Of a DNA stretch of 37,996 bases, positions 30,931 to 37,996 are shown piece after piece (positions within the stretch are counted from its first letter, which is position 1; every line of letters begins with the position of its first letter). Origin of the DNA: a virus; IMG/VR virus record IMGVR_UViG_3300035156_000078, positions 1 through 37,996 of that record; one strand, written 5' to 3'. A program made the translations under genes and the position numbers. Under the pieces are notes generated by a model. That model worked only from the letters and a program-made list of their open reading frames with translations, had not been told where the DNA came from and did not search any database.

Positions 30931-32127
30931 TTAGAGGGACAGAATCATATTTGCATCAGCCTCGGCCTTCAGCTTGTAAAGCGCCGATACGGGGTGAGCG
31001 GAATTGGCATAGAAGCCCATAGGGAACGCCGCCTCATAGCTGCCGACCTTCTGCCACATGTCGTTCACTGCCAGCCCGCGCGCGGCGGCAACGGTGTAAA
31101 GCGCATCGATGTAGGTTTTCTGGACCGCCAGCGTAGCAACGCTTTTCTGGGACGGGTAGCCGGTGCACAGGCTCACATCACCGACAGCAAGCATCGCGTC
31201 AACGGCCGTGGTGAGATCGGCTGTTGACGCCGCGAGGCTGACCGCACTCGCCCACTGGTTGATGCCATAGGTGAAAAGGTAATGGTCGCACGGGATAGCC
31301 AGCATAGCGGCCAGGGGTGAGAACGGCGTGGCCGCGTCAACCCAGTTTGATACCGCGCCGCTGTTCCATCCCCAGTTGTAGCACTGGATAGCCGACTGGG
31401 CGCTGTTGTACGCGTTGACACCGATGATAAACAAGCCGGCGCCGACGCCGTTGCGCTGGATGCTGATCGGGTTTGCACCGCCGAGCGCGCCAGTGAACAC
31501 GTATTTGCCGAGGGCGTTTGTGCCGGCGCTGTCGATGACGCCCGAGGTAGTGTCGCCAGTTCGCGATACGGTGAACTGTGCTGCGCCTGGCGCAATCGCA
31601 TAGTAGATCTCGAACGTGTCGACCTCTTCATTCGGCAAAAAGGTGAGCGCGTTGGTGGTCGTGTTGTTGTATTGCATGTTCGCGCCCACCGACTTGGCCG
31701 TCGATACGCCCCAGCCTGCGCCATAAGCGATTCGCGGGTCATACTGCGGCGTTGTGATGCCGCCGCTAAGATTTTGGTCGCCGAAGAAGGACGAGGAAAT
31801 CGCGGGGGCATCCTTGCTGTTAAGGGCGGCAGCAAAAAACGGGGTATGGCTGACGGCACGGCAACCGGTCCAGATAGTGCCCGCGCCAAGCGCGTAGGCA
31901 CCGGCCTGTGTGGAGTCGCCCAAGAGGCCAATCCGCATGTTGCCCGTCTTGGCTTTCACCTTGGCGATAGCGGCGCGCGTGCGCGCGTACCTCGATGAAG
32001 TCGGAGCGCCGGCACCAGATGCCGGCACGTTCTTCTGCACCGTTGATGCATTGGTGCCGCTGCTGGTCGTGCTGCCCGAGGTTGTATCAGTTACAACATA
32101 TCCGCTTGGTCCGAGTGTTGATGGCAT
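30931..32127 (-). CDS. SGNH/GDSL hydrolase-like virion protein
   Basis: 398 residues. Residues 1-45 are Ser/Thr/Gly-rich, a probable virion-anchoring linker. The SGNH blocks follow: I, GLLGDST (S72 nucleophile); III, TYGINQW (N290); V, NSAHP (H378). A beta-rich insert (about 165-235) between blocks I and III may be a carbohydrate-binding module. The Asp usual three residues before the His is Asn (N375), so activity may rest on a Ser-His dyad. Such proteins deacylate polysaccharides. It lies between the Bbp19-like and scaffold genes and is probably a virion-borne esterase. It starts directly after the upstream TAA. Confidence 0.8.
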   Translation of the reverse strand: MPSTLGPSGYVVTDTTSGSTTSSGTNASTVQKNVPASGAGAPTSSRYARTRAAIAKVKAKTGNMRIGLLGDSTQAGAYALGAGTIWTGCRAVSHTPFFAAALNSKDAPAISSSFFGDQNLSGGITTPQYDPRIAYGAGWGVSTAKSVGANMQYNNTTTNALTFLPNEEVDTFEIYYAIAPGAAQFTVSRTGDTTSGVIDSAGTNALGKYVFTGALGGANPISIQRNGVGAGLFIIGVNAYNSAQSAIQCYNWGWNSGAVSNWVDAATPFSPLAAMLAIPCDHYLFTYGINQWASAVSLAASTADLTTAVDAMLAVGDVSLCTGYPSQKSVATLAVQKTYIDALYTVAAARGLAVNDMWQKVGSYEAAFPMGFYANSAHPVSALYKLKAEADANMILSL

Positions 32128-32361
32128 TTAGTTTTCCTCTTCGTTGACGTCCACGCCGTGGGCGCGGTTGATTTGACTTACGATGAATTCCAGCACACGG
32201 CGCTGGCCGTCCCGCTGGTAGGTTTCCAGTACTGCGTCGATGCCTCCCTTGACGACGGCGGGCCGGGCAAATGTGAGGGTCAGGTGCTCGAGGATGGCGG
32301 CGCCGCGCGTGTCGTCTTCAAAGAGCGCGGCGTATTCCTTTGGTCCTGGCGTGTGGCTCAT
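32128..32361 (-). CDS. Bbp19-like small phage protein
   Basis: 77 residues: EYAALFEDDTRGAAILEHLTLTFARP, then LETYQRDGQRRVLEFIVSQIN, the pattern of the Bbp19 protein of Bordetella phage BPP-1 and relatives, always near the portal gene. Exact role unknown. It overlaps the portal stop by 4 bases. Confidence 0.85.
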   Translation of the reverse strand: MSHTPGPKEYAALFEDDTRGAAILEHLTLTFARPAVVKGGIDAVLETYQRDGQRRVLEFIVSQINRAHGVDVNEEEN

Positions 32362-33968
32362 GCTGGCGCCATGTTCTTGGCCATTTGCGGGGCCATCTTC
32401 TCTTGCACGGCGGCCTGCTGTTGCTGCTGCTGGGCCTCCTGCTGTGCCTTGGCACGGTTCTCACGAATGGAGGCGATGTCTTCCTTGGAGCGACCTACAC
32501 GCGCTGGCGCGCCGCGGCCTTCCAGGATGATCGTGACGCTCTCCTCGATGTCGATAGTGTCCCAGACCGTCATATCCTGGGTCGCCGCGGCGAGCTGGCC
32601 AACAGCGGCCAGGCTGGTTTCCACGGCGTTGACCTCTTCCATCTTCTGGGCCTTGGCCATCGGGGACACGAAGACCACGTGATAGCTGCGGTTGGCCAGG
32701 GATTGCGGCGGCGGGGCCAGCACGCCGGCGCGCATGGCCAGGCCGAAGCAGCGGTTGATCATTGGCTGATACCACTCGGCCTGCATGCGGCCGTAGATCG
32801 GGCCGAGCAGCTGGCGGATCATCTGCACACGCACGTGGATCTCGGTCGCGCTGACCACGGGCCCGTCCTGCGGCGCGAGCTGGTCGGACATCAGCGTCTT
32901 GCGGATGGCGGCCTGCAGTGCGTCCTTCTTCGTGAATGACACGTTGAAGTCGGCGCCGCTCTTGAGCGCCTTCATGCTGTCGACGCTGTTGGCAACGATG
33001 ATCTTGCGCGGGCCGACCTTGACGGTGCGCGGGTTCAGTACTCCATCGTCCTCGGCGATCCACATGCCCGATACGGCCATGTCGATGTTTGTGTCCTCGA
33101 GGAAGACAAGGCGATTAAGCTGCTTGATGTCGGGCAGCGCGCGGAACATCGGGCCGATTGCATACTCGCTGTTGGGCAGCTTGGCCCAGCGCGGCGCGAC
33201 GAACGGGCATTCGTGGAATCCGGACTCGCGCACCATGTGCTTGCTGTCTACCTCGACGTGGCAAGAAGCGAACGCCAGGTTCTTGGCGCGCACGCCGGTA
33301 GCCTCGGCGCTGCGCGGATAGATCGACTGGCAGAACTTGAACTTCGTGTCCGGCTTGCTGTCGGCCACAGCCTTGCGGATCTTCTCGCTGACCATGTTGG
33401 CGCCGAAGTCGTTGATTGCCTGCTCGGCGGTGAGCTCGTAGTTGCGGATCAGCGTGTCAGGCAGGCCGCCAGCCTTCGATGTGGCGATGTAGCACGATGC
33501 CAGCGGCCACAGCTCGAAGTGGTAGCCACCCTGGTCGCGGTCGACGTCAATGAACAGCACGAACCAGCCGGCGGGGATCAGGTCGGTGCAGGCCTCGAAG
33601 CCGACCGCATCGAAGTTTGACCCGTGAATGTTCTTGAAGATGACGTCGGCCGAGTCGTCGAACCAATCCTTTTCATCGTCGCTGTCCTGGCCTGTGCTCA
33701 TGCCGAACCACCGCGAGTTGCTCGGGGTGCCGCCGCTCATCATGGCCGCCGCGAGAATCTGGCCCGAGTCGGTGCTGGTCGAGTCCATCAACCGCGCGCG
33801 CTTGGCCTGCAGCGCGCCGGCATCTTGTGACTCGCCATGAAAGCCGGTGCCGCGCTCCGGGAACGAGAAGTCGAAACAGTCGCACCAGGTCTGTTCATGT
33901 GGCTGGCGCAGGGGCTCCATGGATGCCTTCCTGCGCATGATCTGGCCCGCGATGTCTTCGTTCGGCAT
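32358..33968 (-). CDS. Portal (head-tail connector) protein
   Basis: 536 residues. The N-terminus RRKASMEPLRQPHEQTWCDCFDFSFP, the LMDSTSTDSGQILAAAMMSGGTPSNSRWF region, and the helical core near VQMIRQLLGPIYGRMQAEWYQPMINRCF are characteristic of T7-like podovirus connectors. Forms the dodecameric ring for DNA entry and exit. The tail is Gln-rich (a run near 515-520). SD GGAGG. Confidence 0.94.
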   Translation of the reverse strand: MPNEDIAGQIMRRKASMEPLRQPHEQTWCDCFDFSFPERGTGFHGESQDAGALQAKRARLMDSTSTDSGQILAAAMMSGGTPSNSRWFGMSTGQDSDDEKDWFDDSADVIFKNIHGSNFDAVGFEACTDLIPAGWFVLFIDVDRDQGGYHFELWPLASCYIATSKAGGLPDTLIRNYELTAEQAINDFGANMVSEKIRKAVADSKPDTKFKFCQSIYPRSAEATGVRAKNLAFASCHVEVDSKHMVRESGFHECPFVAPRWAKLPNSEYAIGPMFRALPDIKQLNRLVFLEDTNIDMAVSGMWIAEDDGVLNPRTVKVGPRKIIVANSVDSMKALKSGADFNVSFTKKDALQAAIRKTLMSDQLAPQDGPVVSATEIHVRVQMIRQLLGPIYGRMQAEWYQPMINRCFGLAMRAGVLAPPPQSLANRSYHVVFVSPMAKAQKMEEVNAVETSLAAVGQLAAATQDMTVWDTIDIEESVTIILEGRGAPARVGRSKEDIASIRENRAKAQQEAQQQQQQAAVQEKMAPQMAKNMAPA

Positions 33969-33970
33969 GC

Positions 33971-34192
33971 TCAGCCTCCAAGCGTGGTTTTGCCCTGAGC
34001 CAGGACAGAGCTCGTGGCCGCAGTGTTGATCGCGCCCTGCATGCCACCAGTGGACAGAAGGGATTGACTTCGCTTAGCGCGCCGGCCAGCCGCAGCCTTG
34101 GCATTGGCCGCGACTGTGGCCTCGGTTGCGACTTTCTCGCGCTCCACCTTGGGGTCCTTCTCCGGTGGTAAATCTGGTCCGCCTCCGCACAT
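33971..34192 (-). CDS. Small 'MCGGGP' virion-module protein
   Basis: 73 residues beginning MCGGGPDLPPEKD, with a basic helical middle (AAAGRRAKRSQSLLS) and ending QGKTTLGG. Small proteins with this start and GK-T-LG end are frequently encoded ahead of podovirus portals. Role unknown; a minor virion protein is likely. SD AAGGAG. Confidence 0.78.
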   Translation of the reverse strand: MCGGGPDLPPEKDPKVEREKVATEATVAANAKAAAGRRAKRSQSLLSTGGMQGAINTAATSSVLAQGKTTLGG

Positions 34193-34219
34193 GGGGGGTC
34201 TCCTTGGTTGTGGTTGATG

Positions 34220-34375
34220 CTACTTTTGCGGCTGGGCGGGCGGCGGGGCCACGTGGGGCTGGCGCGCGTCGTGCTCTTCCTGCGAGCGCCGCAGCCCTAT
34301 CTCAACCGCGCTTTCTTCCTGCGGGATCGAGGTTGGCGCGCCGGGCGCCGGGCGGTTCTTCACTGGCTGGGTCAC
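34220..34375 (-). CDS. Small Pro-rich protein (GTG start)
   Basis: 51 residues from GTG 34375, with AGGAG 7 bases upstream. Sequence starts MTQPVKNRPAPGAPTS and has one short helix (EIGLRRSQEEHDAR). It lies between two virion-module genes with tight spacing, which supports it being real. Function unknown. Confidence 0.6.
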   Translation of the reverse strand: MTQPVKNRPAPGAPTSIPQEESAVEIGLRRSQEEHDARQPHVAPPPAQPQK

Positions 34376-34388
34376 AGGCTTCTCCTGG

Positions 34389-34850
34389 TTACTTCTTGGC
34401 TTCGGGCGCTGGCGGGCACAGGTAGCCGTCCAGGGTCATCACCGGGGCGGTCAGGGTGGTGTGATCGATGTCGGCGGCGCGCATGTTGCGGTATTCGGCC
34501 TTGCTGCGTGGTTGTGCCTGATGAAACTCGGTGACTGCCTTGGATTTTGCAGCGGTGCTGTGCTCGGCGAACTCGGCACGGATGAGGGCGCGCTCTTCCT
34601 CGCGAATATGGGCGCGCAGGGCTTCCATGTCGACATCGCCAAGGCTGGCAGCCGTGAAGACTTCCGTGGCGTTGATGTTTCCCTTGGCGCTTTCCGACTC
34701 CTTGGCACGCTGGTCAGCCGCAGCGGCATCGATGGCCGCGATTTGGGCAGGGCTTGGGGTTTGCTCGACAGGTGGCGCTGGTGGCGGTTGCGCACCTGGC
34801 ATTTGCACATTGGTGACGCGGGAAGGCTGGGATGGTTTGGTAGCAGACAT
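34389..34850 (-). CDS. First gene of the structural module, unknown function
   Basis: 153 residues: Pro/Ala-rich disordered start (about 1-40), then long charged helices (AAADQRAKESESAKGN, MEALRAHIREEERALIRAEF), then a short C-terminal part. Possibly a scaffold-like or minor head protein. Its leader combines a palindromic repeat element and a hairpin that buries its SD, so expression is probably controlled. Confidence 0.72.
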   Translation of the reverse strand: MSATKPSQPSRVTNVQMPGAQPPPAPPVEQTPSPAQIAAIDAAAADQRAKESESAKGNINATEVFTAASLGDVDMEALRAHIREEERALIRAEFAEHSTAAKSKAVTEFHQAQPRSKAEYRNMRAADIDHTTLTAPVMTLDGYLCPPAPEAKK

Positions 34851-34856
34851 GGGGGA

Positions 34857-34891
34857 CTCCGTAGACGTTGATCAGGGGTAACGTCTCGGAG
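34857..34891 (-). promoter_or_regulatory. Hairpin burying the Shine-Dalgarno of the first structural gene
   Basis: In the leftward RNA, CUCCG+AGACGUU pairs with AACGUCU+CGGAG (12 bp, one bulged A) around a 10-base loop. The SD GGAG is in the 3' arm, 6 bases before the ATG. There is no U-run, so it is not a terminator. This could be a protein-, temperature- or antisense-controlled translation switch. Confidence 0.65.
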
Positions 34892-34904
34892 TATCAGCGG
34901 GGCA

Positions 34905-34926
34905 GGTGGTCGGAATCCCGACTATT
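34905..34926 (-). promoter_or_regulatory. Palindromic repeat element, copy 3 (start of structural module)
   Basis: 22 bases identical to 29968-29989. It begins at the last base of the HTH regulator gene and lies 55 bases ahead of the structural module's first start codon. Confidence 0.7.
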
Positions 34927-35213
34927 CACGCCATGAACGAGAACAGGCTGATCGTGGGAACGTCTGCCGGGTCCTTGCCGAGCGCCTGGGCCCAGCACTG
35001 CACCAGCACCACGCCCTGGTGGTACGAAGGCTGCGCGCCCTGCTTGTAGCCGATCAGCGTGCTCTTGGGGATCTGCGTCAGGTGCGATATCCCGTGGAAG
35101 CTGTACCCCTCGTCCTTGAGCTGGCAGAGCAGCCGGAACCAGTCGACCCTGATGTCGGACGACCGCTGTCCAAACGCGCGCGCACGCGAGAGATCAACCG
35201 GGGCACTCGTCAT
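34926..35213 (-). CDS. Small HTH protein, candidate late regulator
   Basis: 95 residues from ATG 35213 (GGAGG 7 bases upstream). Residues 24-60 (VDWFRLLCQLKDEGYSFHGISHLTQIPKSTLIGYKQG) form a clear helix-turn-helix with IPKSTL as the recognition helix. Such proteins occur at the early/late junction in related phages. It is followed at once by a copy of the palindromic element and then by all structural genes, so it is a good candidate for binding that element and controlling late transcription. Activator versus repressor cannot be told. It overlaps the upstream small membrane gene by 4 bases. Confidence 0.78.
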   Translation of the reverse strand: MTSAPVDLSRARAFGQRSSDIRVDWFRLLCQLKDEGYSFHGISHLTQIPKSTLIGYKQGAQPSYHQGVVLVQCWAQALGKDPADVPTISLFSFMA

Positions 35214-35356
35214 TCCATGTCCTCCCATTCGATTTTCTTGGGGATTGCTGGGTCCTGTTCGTCCCTTGGGGGTGCCCAAAACGCAACCAGGCACATGGCG
35301 GCACTCATGAGCGCCAGAATGGCGATTGCCTTGAGGATGAAGTCGACGAGTGACAT
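35210..35356 (-). CDS. Small single-pass membrane protein
   Basis: 48 residues starting MSLVDFILKAIAILALMSAA: one membrane segment (about 4-27) and a charged C-terminal tail (IPKKIEWEDME). Start in a compact leftward operon 4 bases after RusA. The stop overlaps the HTH gene start (ATGA). Role unknown. Confidence 0.65.
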   Translation of the reverse strand: MSLVDFILKAIAILALMSAAMCLVAFWAPPRDEQDPAIPKKIEWEDME

Positions 35357-35360
35357 CGGG

Positions 35361-35825
35361 CTAGACCAAGGCCATTTGCGGCTGTGCGGTTGCGATGGCG
35401 GTCACGGTGACGACCACGCGGGCGGGCAGCGCGTCAGGCTCCATGCGCTCGGATGTGAGGCGACGGACCCACTTGTCGTCATCGATCACAATTTCCTTCA
35501 GCGCGTCGAGCAGGACCTTGTTGGCGTTGTCGATGTCGATGCACTGGACCGTGTCGTCCCATGTGGCGCCGGCCAGGCGTTGGCGCTTCTGCCAGTCGAG
35601 AGGGCGATGCGGGAAAAGCTTGATGTCGACCTGTACCCGACCCGTGATCGGGGCGATGACGCCCGCGGCCACGGCGATCCAATGCACCTGTTGCTTGAAC
35701 GCCTTCGCCTCCGGCGTCACGTAGGTCAGGGCCATGGCCTTCTTGCCCTTGGGCGCGACCGTGCGGGTGGCCCAGTAGCGGTTGGCGCTGATCGGGTAGG
35801 GCAGGGTGAGCGTGATCGTGTTCAT
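35361..35825 (-). CDS. rusA: RusA-family Holliday junction resolvase
   Basis: 154 residues. The catalytic signature DIDNANKVLLDALKEIVIDDDKWV has D97, D99 and K103 in the D-x-D-x3-K spacing of RusA, and a further acidic cluster follows. It cleaves four-way DNA junctions and so resolves recombination or branched replication intermediates before packaging. It overlaps the upstream gene by 4 bases. Confidence 0.94.
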   Translation of the reverse strand: MNTITLTLPYPISANRYWATRTVAPKGKKAMALTYVTPEAKAFKQQVHWIAVAAGVIAPITGRVQVDIKLFPHRPLDWQKRQRLAGATWDDTVQCIDIDNANKVLLDALKEIVIDDDKWVRRLTSERMEPDALPARVVVTVTAIATAQPQMALV

Positions 35826-36358
35826 GGCGTCTCGATTGCAACTTCAGGAGCGAAAGCGAAGATCCGCTCGCGCAAGACCTTCCAGTAGGCGAACATTGCA
35901 TTCTCCTGCTGGGCCAGCAAAGACTTTTCGACCTCATCCAGACCTTCAAAAGCGGAGGGTCCCTCGATGAATGAATTCAGTTTCTCAATCTTGCTGCCCA
36001 AATCGCGAAACTCATCGATCACACGCTGCTGGTGCGGCGGCAGAGCGCTGGTTGGCTCAGGTTCGACCTTTGCCTGTCCGACCTGGTACGGCATCCATTC
36101 GGCATAGGCGGCATCGTCTTCCATCACGTCGCCTTCCTGCTTGAGCACCACGGACGTGCGCTGGTGCTGGGCGCCGTTGTGGTCCATGATCGTCAGGTTG
36201 ACCAAGCGGTCGTTGCGGACGAAGACGATGGTGGCGTCGAGCGGTTGGCCATCAAGCTCTTCGACATCGTGGCAGTACTGGGCCATGCCACCGTAACCAA
36301 TGCGGTCGGCGACGTTTGAGCGGTACCAGACCTTGCGGCCGACTGTGGGTTTGATCAT
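35822..36358 (-). CDS. Two-part phage protein with crAss001_48-like C-terminus
   Basis: 178 residues. The N-terminal 90 form a beta-rich domain (VGRKVWYRSN, then LDATIVFVRNDRLVNLTIMDHNG) seen in many phage genes. The C-terminal about 65 (PPHQQRVIDEFRDLGSKIEKLNSFI, then LLAQQENAMFAYWKVLRERI) match the short helical module found in the crAss001_48-type phage proteins. Molecular role unknown. It overlaps both neighbours by 4 bases. SD AGGAG. Confidence 0.78.
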   Translation of the reverse strand: MIKPTVGRKVWYRSNVADRIGYGGMAQYCHDVEELDGQPLDATIVFVRNDRLVNLTIMDHNGAQHQRTSVVLKQEGDVMEDDAAYAEWMPYQVGQAKVEPEPTSALPPHQQRVIDEFRDLGSKIEKLNSFIEGPSAFEGLDEVEKSLLAQQENAMFAYWKVLRERIFAFAPEVAIETP

Positions 36359-37440
36359 GTCGATTCTCCTGGTGGTGAGTTCTGCTTCCGCCTTGCGGCT
36401 TCGGCTTTTGCGGTTCGTGCTTGCCAGTCGTCGTAGCTCTCGTCGAGGCCTTTGGGGTCCATGCCTTGCGGCTTGCGCGGTGGTGCTGCTGGGCGAGGCG
36501 TTGCGGCGCTTGCTGGTGGCGCGTCCTGCTGGGCAAGCAGCTGTTCGATGATCGGCTTGAGGTAGTGCTCGGACGGGTTCTCAGCGCGGCCCTGCTTCTC
36601 GAGCGTTGCCTTTGCCTTCGCTACGGCGATGTTCAGGATGTCATCGGTGCACTTCGGGTTCTGCGCCCAGGTCACGGCGACCAGCGGATTCATCGCGGTC
36701 ACGTTGACGCCTTGAGCGCGCAGCAGCAGGGCGATTTGCACGTGGCGATCGAGCTGCACGGGCTGGCTCGGGCGTTCGCGTTCGGCCTTCTGCTCGGGTG
36801 CGGGTTCGGCAGGTACAGCCTGAGATGATGATTTTTCTTTTAAATCTTCTTCTTCTTCTTCTCTCTCCCTTCTCTCTCCCTTACACACCGTGACAGGCTG
36901 TGACATGTCACGCGCCACATCCGTGACATGTCCGAGAAGATCATGTGACTGGTGTTGCGCTGCCATGCCGCGAAGTACTTTGGTCGACACGTTCCAGTCC
37001 AGGACGATGTTGTGACTTTTGAGCAGTTCGAACAGCGCCTTGCGGTCATCGCGTTCGCGGGCTTTTCGCTCTGCCTCGGCGCTTTTCTTGCTGTTGAATT
37101 CCTCGCGTCCGGGCAGCGCGTTGAGCACTTTCTCGGCCACAACTGGGTGGTACCAGCGGTCATCAGTGCACAGGATCCAGCCGCGCATTGCGCCAGCTTT
37201 GACGCGTTTCCAGTTCTTGGCGCTGGACAAATGGGCCAGCACTGGGTCCTTGTTCGGCAAGCTGCCCGCAGGAATTTGCGTCCAGCTTTTGCACCAGAGC
37301 GCGACGGCGGCCTTGAATTCGTCGCCGGTCGCTTCCGCGAACATGTCGGAATCCAGCAGCCGGATCACATCCAGCGGCATGTACGGCAGGCCGCGCAGGT
37401 CGCAATCGGCCGGGGTGAGTGGATCGGGCAGCGCGTTCAT
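36355..37440 (-). CDS. Replication initiation protein (DUF1376-type N-terminus)
   Basis: 361 residues. Residues 1-110 (PLTPADCDLRGLPYMPLDVIRLLDSDMF, ALWCKSWTQIPAGSLPNKD, AMRGWILC, YHPVVAEKVL) match the DUF1376-like domain common at the start of lambda-O-like phage replication proteins. A Glu-rich low-complexity run (about 196-206, coded by GAA/GAG repeats) and charged linkers follow. A C-terminal helical domain (DRHVQIALLLRAQGVNVTAMNP) resembles the DnaT-like helicase-loader part. Probably binds the origin and recruits host helicase. It starts in a 4-base overlap with the methyltransferase stop. Confidence 0.85.
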   Translation of the reverse strand: MNALPDPLTPADCDLRGLPYMPLDVIRLLDSDMFAEATGDEFKAAVALWCKSWTQIPAGSLPNKDPVLAHLSSAKNWKRVKAGAMRGWILCTDDRWYHPVVAEKVLNALPGREEFNSKKSAEAERKARERDDRKALFELLKSHNIVLDWNVSTKVLRGMAAQHQSHDLLGHVTDVARDMSQPVTVCKGERREREEEEEDLKEKSSSQAVPAEPAPEQKAERERPSQPVQLDRHVQIALLLRAQGVNVTAMNPLVAVTWAQNPKCTDDILNIAVAKAKATLEKQGRAENPSEHYLKPIIEQLLAQQDAPPASAATPRPAAPPRKPQGMDPKGLDESYDDWQARTAKAEAARRKQNSPPGEST

Positions 37441-37996
37441 GCGAACATTCCCATCTGAACGGGAATTGCCAGCTCGGCCTCAATGCGCGCGCGGGCGATC
37501 TCGACGTACTCGGCGCCTAGGTCGATGCCAGTGAAGCGGAATCCTTCACGCATGCACGCCTTGCCAGTGCTGCCGCTGCCCATGAACGGATCGAGGACCA
37601 GGCCGCCCGGTGGCGTGACCAGGCGCACGAGGTAGGCCATCAGGTCTGTCGGCTTGACGGTCGGGTGGTGATTGCCGTTGCGCTTCTCCCAGTCAGCGAT
37701 CTCGCAGTCGCGCATGGTGGCGTCAGTCTCGACGGCCGGCGCCGCGGCGCTCACCAGGCCGGCATTACGGTCGGCACGACTGGCCTTGGCGCAGTAGAAG
37801 AAGCGGGCGGCGCTGCCGGTGCTGGCCTCGATTTCTGCGCTGCTGATGTTGCCGCCATAGGTGCCATAGCAGACACTTCCAGGCCCATCCTGCGCGGCGC
37901 GCTTGGTGCCTGACTTCATCGCGCCGCTCGTGGACACCGGGAATAGAGCCACCACCTCGGCGCTGCCGTCATGGATGATGTTGGCGGGCCAGCGCC
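37437..37996 (-). CDS. DNA methyltransferase, C-terminal part (continues at base 1037 side)
   Basis: This is the rest of the methyltransferase begun at 1037; bases 37870-37996 repeat 1-127. It holds residues about 304-489: the NHHPTVKPTDLMAYLVRLVTPPG region before motif I, then motif I FMGSGSTGKAC (441 onward) and GIDLGAEYVEIARARIE, the SAM-binding part. An apparent internal start at 37955 is only an artefact of the split. The stop overlaps the replication gene's ATG. Confidence 0.9.
   Translation of the reverse strand, partial: RWPANIIHDGSAEVVALFPVSTSGAMKSGTKRAAQDGPGSVCYGTYGGNISSAEIEASTGSAARFFYCAKASRADRNAGLVSAAAPAVETDATMRDCEIADWEKRNGNHHPTVKPTDLMAYLVRLVTPPGGLVLDPFMGSGSTGKACMREGFRFTGIDLGAEYVEIARARIEAELAIPVQMGMFA
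37870..37996. repeat. Terminal direct repeat, right copy (assembly overlap)
   Basis: Exact copy of bases 1-127. Removing one copy gives a closed circle of 37,869 bp with an uninterrupted methyltransferase frame (1,470 bases, divisible by 3). Confidence 0.95.

Noticed and set aside
36840-36890. Run of CTT/CTC triplets (GAA/GAG on the coding strand)
   Set aside because: It codes an in-frame Glu/Arg-rich linker of the replication protein. I see no evidence that it acts as a separate repeat element or iterated origin.
37437-37955. Apparent stand-alone 172-residue methyltransferase
   Set aside because: It is the C-terminal part of the gene starting at 1037 across the circular join. On its own it lacks motif IV and most of the fold.
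1-37996. CRISPR array, diversity-generating retroelement, phage RNA polymerase or toxin-antitoxin pair
   Set aside because: I looked for regular spaced repeats, a reverse transcriptase with template repeat, a T7-type polymerase and a paired toxin. None is visible. The YdaS-like gene lacks an obvious toxin partner and fits a Cro role.

Overview
The window is one complete genome of a temperate, short-tailed (T7-like virion plan) bacteriophage, opened at an arbitrary point. Its first 127 bases are repeated exactly at its end (1-127 = 37870-37996), and a DNA methyltransferase gene runs across that join, so the unique molecule is about 37,869 bp and was assembled as a circle. The DNA is GC-rich (roughly 60% by eye). 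A tRNA-Pro(GGG)-like 3' end beside the integrase gives the likely integration site. Bbp19-like and BPP-1-like structural genes suggest a Gram-negative, probably betaproteobacterial host. The host is an inference.

Layout. (1) Immunity region, 1398-3000: a leftward YdaS/Cro-like gene, a rightward LexA/CI-type repressor with a companion ORF, and two strong sigma70-like promoters (leftward at 1683-1710, rightward at 2963-2990). Both promoters are covered by the same 6-3-6 inverted-repeat operator. (2) Rightward early/integration arm, 3054-12191: small phage proteins, RecT recombinase, a YqaJ-type exonuclease with a long extension, an ASCH protein, a Lar-like anti-restriction protein, a DUF4224 protein and a tyrosine integrase. 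Most genes overlap by 4 bases. (3) attP, 12240-12440, with a convergent terminator. (4) Leftward arm, from 1640 through the circle join to 12443: cro-like, small ORF, methyltransferase, replication protein, RusA, a small HTH regulator, then portal, Bbp19-like, an SGNH hydrolase-like protein, scaffold, capsid, tail tube proteins, GNAT, internal ejection proteins, terminase, tail fibre and lysis genes.

How it fits together. The repressor can silence both arms through shared operators. On induction the rightward arm supplies recombination and excision. The leftward arm supplies replication and then virion and lysis proteins. No phage RNA polymerase is visible, so late timing must use host polymerase plus phage regulators. 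Candidate control elements are a 17-22 bp palindromic sequence found three times, ahead of the structural, capsid and tail-fibre genes (a degenerate fourth copy lies ahead of the holin), two leader hairpins that bury the Shine-Dalgarno sequence, two terminators bracketing the capsid genes, and the 95-residue HTH protein encoded next to one copy of the palindrome.

Most unusual items: the palindromic late elements and SD-burying hairpins, an SGNH hydrolase-like protein in the capsid module, an HTH domain inserted in the methyltransferase, twin stem-loops in the early transcript, and a rightward two-helix membrane ORF exactly filling a gap in the leftward virion operon.
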